Part shown: piece by piece, positions 55,014 through 63,299 of the stretch | Position numbering within the stretch: the stretch's first letter is position 1 | How the letters are laid out: every line of letters begins with the position of its first letter | NCBI RefSeq assembly: GCF_900218065.1 | Contig: NZ_OBMU01000001.1 | Span: forward strand, 691,287 to 755,286 | Direction of reading: 5' to 3' | DNA length: 64,000 nucleotides | DNA from: Novosphingobium sp. Chol11 | Lineage (GTDB): Bacteria; Pseudomonadota; Alphaproteobacteria; Sphingomonadales; Sphingomonadaceae | The notes under the pieces: model-generated | What the model was told of the DNA's origin: nothing | Databases searched by the model: none | Seen by the model: the letters and a program-made list of their open reading frames with translations, nothing else | Translations under genes and position numbers: made by a program

Positions 55014-55044
55014 TCTGCGCGATCGGGTGAGGGGTGGGCGATGA
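54925..55044 (+). pseudogene. Remnant 3' end of a deleted GTA head gene
   Basis: A frame open only from 54925, without a start codon, reads GDARIEGDAVLLSGRGLMRQ then WLGALDLRDRVRGGR and stops in TGA at 55042. Its stop overlaps the ATG of the tail-terminator gene (ATGA), as for a coupled upstream gene. So it looks like the tail end of the gene that once preceded the DUF3168 gene, cut off by a deletion that joined it to the small membrane protein. Identity of the lost gene is not certain. Confidence 0.55.
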
Positions 55045-55442
55045 GTGCGGAAGTGACGGTGCGGGCGGCGGTGATCGCGGCTTTGAAGGAGGACGCGGCG
55101 TTGATGGGCGGCCTCAATGGGCTGTTCGACGGGCAGCCGGTGCGGGCGAGCGTGCCCTATGCGGTGGTGGGCGAATGCATCGCCAGCGACTGGGGCGCGA
55201 AGGATGTGGACGGGCGTGAGTTGCGGCTGACGATCGGGTTGCATGATGCCGGGGAGACGCCCGGACGGCTGGCGGCGTTGCTGGAGCGGATCGATGCCGT
55301 GATGCAGCTTCTGGAATTTGCCGAGGCGTGGCGGATCGTCGCGGTGCGGCTGATCCGGTCCCGGGTGGTGAAGGGGCGGGATAAGGATAACTGGCAGGCG
55401 GTGGTGGATTATCGGGTGCGGGTGGTTCGGCAAGGCGGGTGA
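55041..55442 (+). CDS. DUF3168 tail terminator protein (GTA gp8-like)
   Basis: 133 residues. DUF3168 pattern: VTVRAAVIAALKEDAALMGG, PYAVVGECIASDWGAKDVDG and RELRLTIGLHDAGE. Caps the tail tube and joins it to the head. Its start overlaps the stop of the truncated preceding frame. Intact. Confidence 0.85.
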   Translation: MSAEVTVRAAVIAALKEDAALMGGLNGLFDGQPVRASVPYAVVGECIASDWGAKDVDGRELRLTIGLHDAGETPGRLAALLERIDAVMQLLEFAEAWRIVAVRLIRSRVVKGRDKDNWQAVVDYRVRVVRQGG

Positions 55443-55446
55443 TTTT

Positions 55447-55528
55447 CACGCGGAGACGCGGAGGCGCGGAGATGCTGCGCTGAAAGCACGGTCATGCATG
55501 GCGCTCCGCGTCTCCGCGCCTCCGCGTG
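55447..55528. repeat. 25-bp near-perfect inverted repeat (cacgcggagacgcgg type)
   Basis: cacgcggagacgcggaggcg plus cggag (55447-55471) mirrors ctccgcgtctccgcgcctcc plus gcgtg (55504-55528), with two mismatches in 25. A related unit, cacgcggagacgtagagacg, occurs at 54535-54554 near the other scar. The 275-bp gap (55443-55717) holds no gene. Confidence 0.75.
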
Positions 55529-55717
55529 ATTAATTCTCGCGCAGAGGCGCAGAGTGCGCAGAGCAGGAAGAGATGCTTCGGCGCGGATGGGATTGGGCTG
55601 ATCAGAGGGTTGTCACGTCTCCCCGCTAACCCGGTTCTCGAGACACGGATTGCGCGACGCTTCTCGACTTCGCTCGAAACGAACGGAGGCGGCTGTGGGG
55701 AACTTCGTTCCCGTGCC

Positions 55718-56047
55718 TTAGCCGCCGGGCTTGGAGTAATCCTCGAACTCGCTGGTGATCTTGTCGACATATTCGGCGATCTGGTCGTCTGCGTCGGCCT
55801 GGGCGTCCTTGTCGGACATGCCGGTGGATTTGTCGTCAGCGACGATGGCGGCGCGGAAGGCGGCTTCCTTGGCGCTGCACTTGGATTTCAGCGTGGACTG
55901 GAAGTCGCCGAGCGTCAGTTTCTTGTCGAGCGCGGGGCCGACTTCCTTTGACAGGCACTCGGAATAAGCCTTGCGGCCAGCGCCTACGGCGTCGCCGCTC
56001 TGCGGGGTGGCGGCCAGCATCATCATGAGGGGAGCAGCGAACAGCAT
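55718..56047 (-). CDS. Small secreted hypothetical protein (109 aa)
   Basis: Signal peptide LFAAPLMMMLAATPQSGDA. Mature protein helical with two Cys (YSECLSKEVG and LKSKCSAKEA) probably bonded, and an acidic tail (DDQIAEYVDKITSEFEDYSK). RBS GGAGAGG. Antisense to the tail gene cluster, between the tail terminator and major tail protein genes. No family recognised. Confidence 0.75.
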   Translation of the reverse strand: MLFAAPLMMMLAATPQSGDAVGAGRKAYSECLSKEVGPALDKKLTLGDFQSTLKSKCSAKEAAFRAAIVADDKSTGMSDKDAQADADDQIAEYVDKITSEFEDYSKPGG

Positions 56048-56101
56048 TCGAACCTCTCCAATCGCAATTCAGGCACGTTTTATCTTACGGGAGAATGCTC
56101 C

Positions 56102-56509
56102 ATGGGAGTGGAAAAGGGAAGCGCGTTTCTGTTGAAAGTGGGCGATGGCGGGACGCCTGTCGCATACGCAACTGTCGCCGGAATGCGGACCACGCAGCTG
56201 TCGGTGAATGGCGAGGGCGTCAATGTGACGTCGAAGGATTCCGGCGGCTGGCGGGAGCTGCTGTCGGGGGCGGGGGTGCGATCCGTCAGCGTGTCGGCGG
56301 CGGGCATCTTTACGGGGTCGGCCGCCGAGGTGCGGATACGCAACCATGCGCTGGCGGGGACGATCGAACAGTTTGAGCTGAGCTTCGAAAGTGGCGAGCG
56401 GATGCGCGGGCGCTTCCTGGTCACGCGGCTCGACTATGCGGGCGATTATAATGGCGAGCGCAACTATGCGCTGAGCCTGGAAAGCTCCGGTCCGGTGGTG
56501 TCGGAATGA
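56102..56509 (+). CDS. Phage major tail protein, TP901-1 family (GTA gp9-like)
   Basis: 135 residues. Start MGVEKGSAFLLKVGDGGTPV, core VAGMRTTQLSVNGEGVNVTS and KDSGGWRELLSGAGVRSVSV, end YNGERNYALSLESSGPVV, all tail-tube motifs. Polymerises into the tail tube. Good RBS (ACGGGAG). Starts the overlapping run of tail genes up to 57011. Confidence 0.9.
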   Translation: MGVEKGSAFLLKVGDGGTPVAYATVAGMRTTQLSVNGEGVNVTSKDSGGWRELLSGAGVRSVSVSAAGIFTGSAAEVRIRNHALAGTIEQFELSFESGERMRGRFLVTRLDYAGDYNGERNYALSLESSGPVVSE

Positions 56510-56817
56510 GCGCGGCCAATGGTGCGAGGGGCGAGGCCTCGCTGGAGCTGGCTGGCGAGACTTTGCGGCTGCGGCCGAGCTTTGCGGCACTGGTCGCGGC
56601 GGAGCAGGAATTGGGGCCGCTGTTCGAACTGGTGGAGCGGGCGGCTGCGGGCAAGCTGTCGCTGTCCGACATGACGGGGCTGTTCTGGCACTGCCTGGCC
56701 GATGCGCCCGAAGGGCTGACGCGTGAGAGGCTGGGCGAGGCGATCGTCGAGGCGGGGCTGGCGAAGCTGTCGCCGGTGCTGGGCGGCATCATCAGGCAGA
56801 TTTTGGGGGGACGATGA
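56506..56817 (+). CDS. GTA tail assembly chaperone (gp10-like)
   Basis: 103 residues; start overlaps the major tail stop (ATGA). Pattern ASLELAGETLRLRPSFAALV, AAEQELGPLFELVERAAAGK and LSLSDMTGLFWHCLADAP matches the gene-transfer-agent family protein that helps assemble the tail on the tape measure. Intact. Confidence 0.85.
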   Translation: MSAANGARGEASLELAGETLRLRPSFAALVAAEQELGPLFELVERAAAGKLSLSDMTGLFWHCLADAPEGLTRERLGEAIVEAGLAKLSPVLGGIIRQILGGR

Positions 56818-57011
56818 GCTTCTTCAAAGCGGCGGCGCGGCTGGCTGGCGTTGCGGGATGGCTGCTGGGTTGGCGGCCGGATGAGTTCTGGCGATCGACG
56901 CCGGTGGAACTGGAGGCGGTGCTGCGGGCCGCGAGGGGGGATGAGGAAGAGATGGGTGTTGGGATGGATGCGGGGGAGTTGGCGCGGCTCAGGGGGGTGA
57001 TGCCGGATTGA
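56814..57011 (+). CDS. Phage tail assembly chaperone, rcc01693 type (gp10.1-like)
   Basis: 65 residues overlapping the preceding gene (ATGA). Core GWRPDEFWRSTPVELEAVLR is the family signature. Short partner of the gp10-like chaperone. The following 93-bp spacer (57012-57104) carries a REP palindrome with a TTTTG tail. Confidence 0.85.
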   Translation: MSFFKAAARLAGVAGWLLGWRPDEFWRSTPVELEAVLRAARGDEEEMGVGMDAGELARLRGVMPD

Positions 57012-57043
57012 GTGCCCAATCTGTGGGAGCATTATGTGGGGCA

Positions 57044-57084
57044 CGCCCCCACCCCAACCCCTCCCCTGAAGGGGAGGGGCTTTT
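57044..57084. repeat. REP-like palindrome, same stem as in uvrA
   Basis: gcccccaccccaa leads into cccctcccc-tgaa-ggggagggg (57058-57079), then cttttg. The stem-loop is base-for-base that in uvrA at 25183-25204. The T-run could also make it a weak terminator within the tail operon. Confidence 0.8.
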
Positions 57085-57104
57085 GTGTGTGCGGGAGGTG
57101 AGGT

Positions 57105-57656
57105 TTGGACGAGGAAATCGAGACGCTGGTGGTGCGGGTTCGGGCGGATACGCAGGGCTTGTCGCGCGATGTGGAGGCGATGCGGGGGGCGTTGGAAGGG
57201 TCGCTGGCTTCAGGCGCGGAGCGGGCTGGGCGGCGGATCGAGCAGGGGTTGTTGCGGGCGGTGCGGAGCGGGCGCTTTGGTTTTGAGGAACTGAAGCAGG
57301 CTGCGTTGTCCGTGTTGGAGGAGATCGCCGCCGGAGCGGTGCGGTCTGGCGCGGCAAGTGTCGGCGGTGTGGGTGGTTCCCTGCTGACATTGGGTGCCGC
57401 TGCGCTGGGTCTGCCGGGGCGGGCGACGGGTGGGCCGGTGGCTCCGGGGCGCGCCTATGTGGTGGGCGAGCGGGGGCCGGAATTGTTCGTGCCCACGGCG
57501 AGCGGCCAGGTGGTCGCACATGGCGGCGGTGGCGGGCGTGATGTGCGGGTGAACATCGCCGTGCAGGGGCGCGGCGAAGGGTTCGATAACGCCCGGCTGC
57601 TGGCGCGAAGTGCGCGGCAGGTGGCGCGGGCGGTGAGGGGGGCGCTGAACGGATGA
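57105..57656 (+). CDS. Short tail tape measure protein (GTA gp11-like)
   Basis: 183 residues from a TTG start at 57105, chosen because GCGGGAGGTGAGG precedes it and no ATG is available nearby. N-terminus EIETLVVRVRADTQGLSRDV, then VEAMRGALEGSLASGAERAG. Gly/Ala hydrophobic middle, and the conserved YVVGERGPELFVPTASGQVV at the end. Sets tail length; a GTA tail is short, as here. Stop overlaps the next start. Confidence 0.85.
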   Translation: MDEEIETLVVRVRADTQGLSRDVEAMRGALEGSLASGAERAGRRIEQGLLRAVRSGRFGFEELKQAALSVLEEIAAGAVRSGAASVGGVGGSLLTLGAAALGLPGRATGGPVAPGRAYVVGERGPELFVPTASGQVVAHGGGGGRDVRVNIAVQGRGEGFDNARLLARSARQVARAVRGALNG

Positions 57657-59509
57657 GTGGGCTGGGCTATTGGCTGGCGGACGCGCGGCGGGGCCAGGAG
57701 GAGCGCTTTATGAAGCGTTTCGCGCCAACGCATTGGACGGTGAACTTCCCGCGGCCAATGATGGCAAGCGTGGTCACGACCGCGCCGGATGCACTGCGGG
57801 TGGACGCGGTTTTTTATGGGTCGGGCGATCTGGCGGGGCTGATCTGGGAGGCGGAGGACAAGTGGAGCCATCCGCTGCTGGCCTATGGGACGGCCCGCGA
57901 TTTTCGCGCGTGCGTGCTGCGCTTTCGTTGGCGCAGCGGGGGGCTCAAGCGGCTGGACGAGGTGCATGGCCCGACGCTGACGATCGAGGGGCGGGATGCT
58001 GCGGGCAATGCGAGGTCCTGGTATGTGCGGCTGTGGAATTATGCGAGCGGCACGGCGGAAGATGCTGAAGTCGTTTTGGATTTCGCTGATCTGGATGGCG
58101 GGTTCCTGCTACCGGGCGAAGCTGATCCGGTGTGGGCGGGCGATGTCGACCGGATGTTCATTTCGCTTGGCTCCCCCGGCTATGACGCGGGGACGACAGC
58201 CTTTGCGGCGGGGGTCGAGGGATGGGCCGAGCTGTCCAACATGCGCTGCGACGGCGCGGGGTCTGTGCTGAGCGTCGGCGATGTGATGGTGCCCGAACAT
58301 GGGCTGTCGATGGCGACCGGCTATGATGATTGTTTCAACCAGACGCCCGAGCGGATCGTCGATGCGATCCTTGCGCTGGGCTATCGCGGCGACATCAACC
58401 ATTATGTGGGAATGAGCCATTATTTCCGGCTCGAACCGCTGGGCGGCGGATTTTACGTCAGCCTTGCCGGGGGCGTGCTGAATGCGCCTTGTGCGGCGTG
58501 GCATGCGGATTTTGCGCGGCGGGCGAAGGCGCTACGGCTGGGGGTGATCTGGTCGCTTTCCTATGAACTGCTGGACGCGCATTGCTGGAACGACTGGAAG
58601 CAGCGGGCGGAGAATGGCGATCCCGCGCTGACCGGATGGTCGCCGCCTTCGACATTGCTGTCGCCTGCGCATGACGGGGCGATGAGCTATTTGCGGCTGG
58701 TGGCGGGGGCCTTTGTTTCCATTGGCTTGAGCGCCGGGATTCCGATCAAGTTTCAGGTGGGCGAGCCATGGTGGTGGGTGATGCCTGCCGATGGGCGGAT
58801 CTGCATCTATGACGCGGCGGCGCGGGCGGCCTTTGGCGGGAGCCCGGTGTCGATCAGCGATGTGCGGGGAGCTTTGAGCGGCCCGCAAAAGGCTCTGCTG
58901 GATCAGGCGGGGGCAGTGCTGGCGGCTTCGACCGCGGCGCTTTGTGCCTGGGTGAAGGGCGTGGCGCCGGGGGCGGTGACGCATTTGCTCGCCTATCTGC
59001 CAACCGTGCTTGATCCGCTGGCTCCGGAGGCGAAGCGGGCGAACATGCCTGTCGGCTGGGCGTCGCCCGCCTTCGATGTGTTGCAGCTGGAAGATTATGA
59101 CTGGGTGACGGAGGGCCGCCCTACGCGCACGTCCAGGGGAATCGAGGTGGCGACGGCGCGGCTCGGCTATCCTGTCGAGGAGCAGCATTATTTTTCGGGC
59201 TTCGTGCTGCTGGGTGAGCAGGCGGCGCAGTGGCGGCAGATCGCTGACGCGGCGGATGCAGCGGTGCGGCGGGGGACGGCGGCGACCTTTGTCTGGGCGC
59301 TGCCGCAGGTGGCACGGGATGGCTTCACCTGCTTCAGACTTCAGGGGGATGATGAGATGCAAGCCTTTGACGATGTGGCGTTTCCGATCGCCATCGGGCG
59401 GGACGCGAGCTTGTCGCCTGCTTTTTCGACCCAGATCGTGGAGAGCCCGTCCGGGCATGACCGAATGGGAAGCGCCGGGCGTGCTGTGGTGGCTGCTGGC
59501 GAAGGGTGA
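57653..59509 (+). CDS. Large GTA tail protein, TIM-barrel-like N-terminal part with truncated DUF2460 end
   Basis: 618 residues. The first 170 are beta-rich (WTVNFPRPMMASVVTTAPDA, FRACVLRFRWRSGGLKRLDE). Residues about 215-555 look like a barrel (GYRGDINHYVGMSHYFRL, LGVIWSLSYELLDAHCWND, GIPIKFQVGEPWWWVM, AFDVLQLEDYDWVTEG); I suspect the non-contractile tail-sheath type family, unverified. At the end, AFDDVAFPIAIGRDASLSPA, then FSTQIVESPSGHDR, begins a DUF2460 domain that is cut off and replaced by GSAGRAVVAAGEG in a wrong frame. Confidence 0.7.
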   Translation: MSGLGYWLADARRGQEERFMKRFAPTHWTVNFPRPMMASVVTTAPDALRVDAVFYGSGDLAGLIWEAEDKWSHPLLAYGTARDFRACVLRFRWRSGGLKRLDEVHGPTLTIEGRDAAGNARSWYVRLWNYASGTAEDAEVVLDFADLDGGFLLPGEADPVWAGDVDRMFISLGSPGYDAGTTAFAAGVEGWAELSNMRCDGAGSVLSVGDVMVPEHGLSMATGYDDCFNQTPERIVDAILALGYRGDINHYVGMSHYFRLEPLGGGFYVSLAGGVLNAPCAAWHADFARRAKALRLGVIWSLSYELLDAHCWNDWKQRAENGDPALTGWSPPSTLLSPAHDGAMSYLRLVAGAFVSIGLSAGIPIKFQVGEPWWWVMPADGRICIYDAAARAAFGGSPVSISDVRGALSGPQKALLDQAGAVLAASTAALCAWVKGVAPGAVTHLLAYLPTVLDPLAPEAKRANMPVGWASPAFDVLQLEDYDWVTEGRPTRTSRGIEVATARLGYPVEEQHYFSGFVLLGEQAAQWRQIADAADAAVRRGTAATFVWALPQVARDGFTCFRLQGDDEMQAFDDVAFPIAIGRDASLSPAFSTQIVESPSGHDRMGSAGRAVVAAGEG

Positions 59510-59987
59510 GATCGGCAGCGTGGCGCGCAAGGGCGGGGCGTTCACGGCGGAGCTGGTGGGGGCGATGGCGGCGCTGAAGGCTCCGGTTGCGCCTTCTACT
59601 TCGCCGGACTGTCGGGCGCGGCTGGGCGACCGGCAGTGCCGGGTCGATCTGGCGGCGCGGCGCAAGGTCGTGGTGGTCGAGGCTGTCGATGATGTTGAGG
59701 TCAGCGCGGCGGGGTTGGTTGCGGGGGTCTATGCCTTTGGCACGCTGCGGTGGATGACGGGACCCAATGCTGGTGCGGTGCAGGGGGTGGTGGATAATGG
59801 GGCGAGCCTGCTTACCCTGTCGGACCTGCCCTCCTTTGCCGTCGCGCCGGGCACGCTGGCGTTGCTGACGGAGGGGTGTGATCGGCAGTTGGAGACATGC
59901 CGGGCGCGGTTCGGCAATGTCGTGAATTTCCGGGGGGAGCCCTATTTGCCGGGGACGGACCTGCTGACGCGCTATCCGGGCGCATGA
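59457..59987 (+). CDS. DUF2163 tail protein, N-terminally truncated (GTA gp13-like)
   Basis: 176 residues from ATG 59457 within the end of the preceding gene. MTEWEAPGVLWWLLAKGEIG then FTAELVGAMAALKAP and CRARLGDRQCRVDL are the middle of a DUF2163 protein. The C-terminal half (CDRQLETCRARFGNVVNFRG, EPYLPGTDLL) is normal with its four Cys. The usual 90-100 N-terminal residues are absent, and the frame begins at what would be the centre, directly after truncated DUF2460. Likely a deletion product. Confidence 0.75.
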   Translation: MTEWEAPGVLWWLLAKGEIGSVARKGGAFTAELVGAMAALKAPVAPSTSPDCRARLGDRQCRVDLAARRKVVVVEAVDDVEVSAAGLVAGVYAFGTLRWMTGPNAGAVQGVVDNGASLLTLSDLPSFAVAPGTLALLTEGCDRQLETCRARFGNVVNFRGEPYLPGTDLLTRYPGA

Positions 59988-60406
59988 GCAGCGGACAAGC
60001 GGACCGGATCGTCGCGGCGGCGCGCGATCTGGTGGGCGCGCGGTTCCGCCTTCAGGGGCGGAGCAGGGCGAGCGGCGTGGATTGCGTCGGGCTGGCGGCG
60101 CTTGCTCTGGCGGAGGCGGGGCATGAGGCTGCCCTGCCGCGAGGCTATGGGCTGCGATCAGGGGACGAGGCGCTGGCGCGTGACTGGTTGACGCAGGCTG
60201 GATTGCTGGCTGTCGAGCGGCCCAAGGCGGGCGACGTGGTGCTCGCGCGGCCGGGACCTTTGCAATTGCATCTGATGATCCTGGTCCCTGGCGGGCATGT
60301 CCATGCCCATGCGGGACTGGGACGCGTGGTCGAGACGCCGGGGCCTTCGCCCTGGCCCGTCATCGGCCATTGGCGGACGATAGAGGAGGAGACATGGCGA
60401 CTTTAG
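59984..60406 (+). CDS. NlpC/P60 family peptidase (GTA gp14-like)
   Basis: 140 residues; start overlaps the DUF2163 stop. Catalytic Cys in ASGVDCVGLAALAL and a His in PLQLHLMILVPGGHVHAHAG. Tail-tip cell-wall hydrolase that opens the peptidoglycan during DNA entry. Overlaps the next gene by 13 bp. Confidence 0.9.
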   Translation: MSSGQADRIVAAARDLVGARFRLQGRSRASGVDCVGLAALALAEAGHEAALPRGYGLRSGDEALARDWLTQAGLLAVERPKAGDVVLARPGPLQLHLMILVPGGHVHAHAGLGRVVETPGPSPWPVIGHWRTIEEETWRL

Positions 60407-62592
60407 TGCTGACGGCGCTCGGCACCGCCATTGGCGGGCCGCTGGGTGGAGCGATCGGCGGGCTGATCGGCAGCAGCTTCGATCAGGCGGTGCTGTTCAA
60501 GCCCAAGGGGCGCGAGGGCAGGCGGCTGACGGAATTGCAGTTGCAGACGTCGAGCTATGGCGCGCAGATTCCGAAACTGTTCGGCACCATGCGTGTCGCG
60601 GGTTCGGTGATCTGGGCGACGGACCTCAAGGAAAAGCGCAACCGGAGCGGCGGCGGCAAGGGGCGGCCGAGCGTCACCAGCTACAGCTATTCGGCGAGCT
60701 TTGCCGTGGCCTTGTCGGCGCGGCGGGTGCGGGCGGTGCGGCGCATCTGGGCGGACGGCAATCTGCTGCGCGGCGCGGCGGGCGATTTCAAGTCGGGGCT
60801 GAACGCCTTTCGCCTGCACCTGGGCGGGGAAGATCAGGCGGCCGACCCGTTGATCGCTTCGGCGGAGGGCATCGCCAAGGCGCCCGCGCATCGCGGGATT
60901 GCCTATGCCGTGTTCGAGGACTTGCAGCTTGCCGATTTCGGGAACCGCATCCCTTCCCTGACCTTCGAAGTCGAGGCGGATGCGGGGATGGTGGCGATCG
61001 ATACGGTGGCGATGGACCTGAGTGGCGGTCTGCTTGCCGCTGCTGAGGATGAGAGCGTGCAGGGATTTGCGGCAGGCGGCGCCGATGTGGTGGAGGCGAT
61101 TACGCCGCTGGTGGAGGCCTGGGACCTGGCCTTTGCCGCTGGGGAGGATGGGCTGCGGCTGATCGGAACGGCTCGGGATGAGCCTGAGGCCGAGGTCGGG
61201 GAAGCGGCCCTTTGCAAGCGTGTGAATGGGCGAGCCATCGACGCTGTCGAGCAGACGGGCGGGAGCGTCGAGGCGGTGCCGGTGGCGCTCGCCCTGCGCC
61301 ACTATGATGCGGCGCGCGACTATCAGGCGGGGGTGCAGCGGGTGACGCGGCCAGGGACGGGGCGGATCGAACGTGGCATCGATCTGCCCGTCACCATGCC
61401 CGCCGATGCGGCACGGCGGCTGGCGGCGCGACGTTTGGGCCATGACTGGACCGGGCGATCGGCCATGACGCTGCGGTGCGGGTGGGAGGCTCTGCGTCAC
61501 GATCCGGGCGATATCGTGAAGGTCGAGAATGTGCCTGGGCGCTGGCGGATCGAGGAGCGGGAATGGGAGGCGATGGCCGTGCGGCTGGCGCTGCGGCGGG
61601 TGCCGGGTGCCGGGGGTGTGTTGCCTGCGGGTGCATCATCCGGTTCCATCGTGCGGCAGGTGGATGCTCCGCCAGGACCCACATCGCTGATGCTGGTCGA
61701 CCTTCCGCCGTTGCGGGACGCGGCCGCCACGGCACCGTTGATCGCGGCGGCGGCAAGTGGCGGGGAAGGATGGCGGGGCGCGGCCCTCTTCGCGATGAGC
61801 GGTGCGGGGGAGGCTGACCCGGTTGGCCGTACGGCGCCCCGCGCGGTGATGGGGCAAGCGGACGAGGTCCTGGGGCAGGGGAGCTGCACGTTGATCGATG
61901 CGGTCAACAGCCTACATGTGACGTTGCTGGCCGATGACATGGAACTGGGCGACGCGGATGAAGCGGCGCTGGCGCAGGGGCGCAATCTTTGCATGGTCGG
62001 ACGGGAGCTTCTGCAATTTTCCCGTGCGGTGCAGACGGGCGCGGCGAGCTTCCGGTTGGAGGGGCTGCGCCGTGGGCTGTTCGGAACCGAGTGGGCTATG
62101 GCCGAACGTGGTCCTGATGAGCCGTTTCTGCTGATCGAGGAGGAGCGGCTCGCCGAGCCATTTGCCGGGACGGGCAACAGTGAAATCGGCATGACGCTGC
62201 GCCTTGCGGCTCTGGGGATCGGTGATGCCGAGCCGGTGGAGGCAGAACTGGCCGTCAGCGGCGAGGCGGTCACTCCGGTAGCGCCCGTTCACCTGCGCGC
62301 CTTATCTGACGGAGCAGGCGGCTGGGACATTCGATGGGTGCGGCGCAGCAGGAGCGGCTGGCGGTGGGTCAGCGGGGCGGATGTGCCGCTGGGCGAGGAA
62401 GGTGAGCGCTATGAACTGCGCGTTCTGGCGGCTGGCGCGTTGCTGCGGCGGATAGAAATCGGGTCGGCGCAGTGGACTTACGGGGCCGCTGCCTTCGATG
62501 CCGACGGCGGGGGCGCTTTGACGATCGAGGTCCGGCAGATCGGGTCCTTCGCCCTGGGACGTCCCGCGCGCATCATTTTGCCTGGCGGATAA
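60394..62592 (+). CDS. GTA host-specificity/tail hub protein (gp15-like)
   Basis: 732 residues from ATG 60394 with AGAGGAGGAG. Glycine-rich N-terminus (GTAIGGPLGGAIGGLIGSSF) then TSSYGAQIPKLFGTMRVAGS and WATDLKEKRNRSGGGKGRPS, the gp15/phage hub signature. C-terminal parts are beta-rich carbohydrate-binding-like domains. RcGTA gp15 is larger (about 1300 residues) with a glycoside-hydrolase barrel; that barrel is absent here. Binds the host surface. Confidence 0.85.
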   Translation: MATLVLTALGTAIGGPLGGAIGGLIGSSFDQAVLFKPKGREGRRLTELQLQTSSYGAQIPKLFGTMRVAGSVIWATDLKEKRNRSGGGKGRPSVTSYSYSASFAVALSARRVRAVRRIWADGNLLRGAAGDFKSGLNAFRLHLGGEDQAADPLIASAEGIAKAPAHRGIAYAVFEDLQLADFGNRIPSLTFEVEADAGMVAIDTVAMDLSGGLLAAAEDESVQGFAAGGADVVEAITPLVEAWDLAFAAGEDGLRLIGTARDEPEAEVGEAALCKRVNGRAIDAVEQTGGSVEAVPVALALRHYDAARDYQAGVQRVTRPGTGRIERGIDLPVTMPADAARRLAARRLGHDWTGRSAMTLRCGWEALRHDPGDIVKVENVPGRWRIEEREWEAMAVRLALRRVPGAGGVLPAGASSGSIVRQVDAPPGPTSLMLVDLPPLRDAAATAPLIAAAASGGEGWRGAALFAMSGAGEADPVGRTAPRAVMGQADEVLGQGSCTLIDAVNSLHVTLLADDMELGDADEAALAQGRNLCMVGRELLQFSRAVQTGAASFRLEGLRRGLFGTEWAMAERGPDEPFLLIEEERLAEPFAGTGNSEIGMTLRLAALGIGDAEPVEAELAVSGEAVTPVAPVHLRALSDGAGGWDIRWVRRSRSGWRWVSGADVPLGEEGERYELRVLAAGALLRRIEIGSAQWTYGAAAFDADGGGALTIEVRQIGSFALGRPARIILPGG

Positions 62593-62618
62593 TCGAGAAT
62601 GGAAAGGAAATCCGACAT

Positions 62619-63122
62619 ATGACGAGCGATGCGACGCCGCGCTGGGCGCTGCCGAACCTGTTTGCCGGGCAGGCTCAGAAGGAACTGTTCCATAACGAAG
62701 CTTTGGCAAGGATCGACATGCTGTTGCACGGCCAGGTGGAGAGCGCGGACGAGGGTACGCCGCCGCTGTCGCCCGGGGAAGGGCAATGCTGGATCATCGC
62801 TGCGGGCGCGACGGGAAGCTGGCTTGGCCGGGAGGGATCGGTCGCGTGCTGGACCGATGGCGGATGGCGTTATGCCGAGCCTCGTGCGGGTCTGGTCCTG
62901 TGGGTGGCGGACAGGGGGCACGTCATGCAATTCGATGGCCACGGATGGGCGGACGGAGCCGTGCGGAGCGATGGGCTCTATGCCGAAGGTTTGCGCGTGG
63001 TGGGGACGCGGCGTCCGGCCATCGGCGACCCCGTGGGAGGGGGTTCCGTCGACAGTGAAGCGAGGAGTTCCATAGCAGCTATTCTTTCCGCGATGCGGGA
63101 TCATGGATTGATCGAAACATGA
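62619..63122 (+). CDS. DUF2793 domain-containing protein
   Basis: 167 residues. TPRWALPNLFAGQAQKELFH, NEALARIDMLLHGQV and PPLSPGEGQCWIIAAGATGS are DUF2793 hallmarks; the C-terminus is helical (SEARSSIAAILSAMRDHGL). Found at the end of GTA-like tail operons, perhaps a tail fibre or spike. Last gene of the cluster. Confidence 0.9.
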   Translation: MTSDATPRWALPNLFAGQAQKELFHNEALARIDMLLHGQVESADEGTPPLSPGEGQCWIIAAGATGSWLGREGSVACWTDGGWRYAEPRAGLVLWVADRGHVMQFDGHGWADGAVRSDGLYAEGLRVVGTRRPAIGDPVGGGSVDSEARSSIAAILSAMRDHGLIET

Positions 63123-63299
63123 CTTGAACGTGCCCGACTTTTACAGTGCTGGTGCACGGAAATGCTTATATATCGGGGCTCCCGCAGTCCGCTGATGCAT
63201 TTTGGCAACAGTTTCACCAAATGTGGACTTGCCATGAAACTTTCTTGCCGATACATGGTTTCAGCAGTCCTTCGTGACACTTTTGAAAGGGGAATCCAA

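Noticed and set aside
54297..55433. 378-codon minus-strand frame across portal and tail terminator genes
   Set aside because: His/Pro/Arg-rich antisense product; overlaps well-supported phage genes.
58532..59665. 377-codon minus-strand frame in the tail module
   Set aside because: Antisense to tail genes with good coding evidence.
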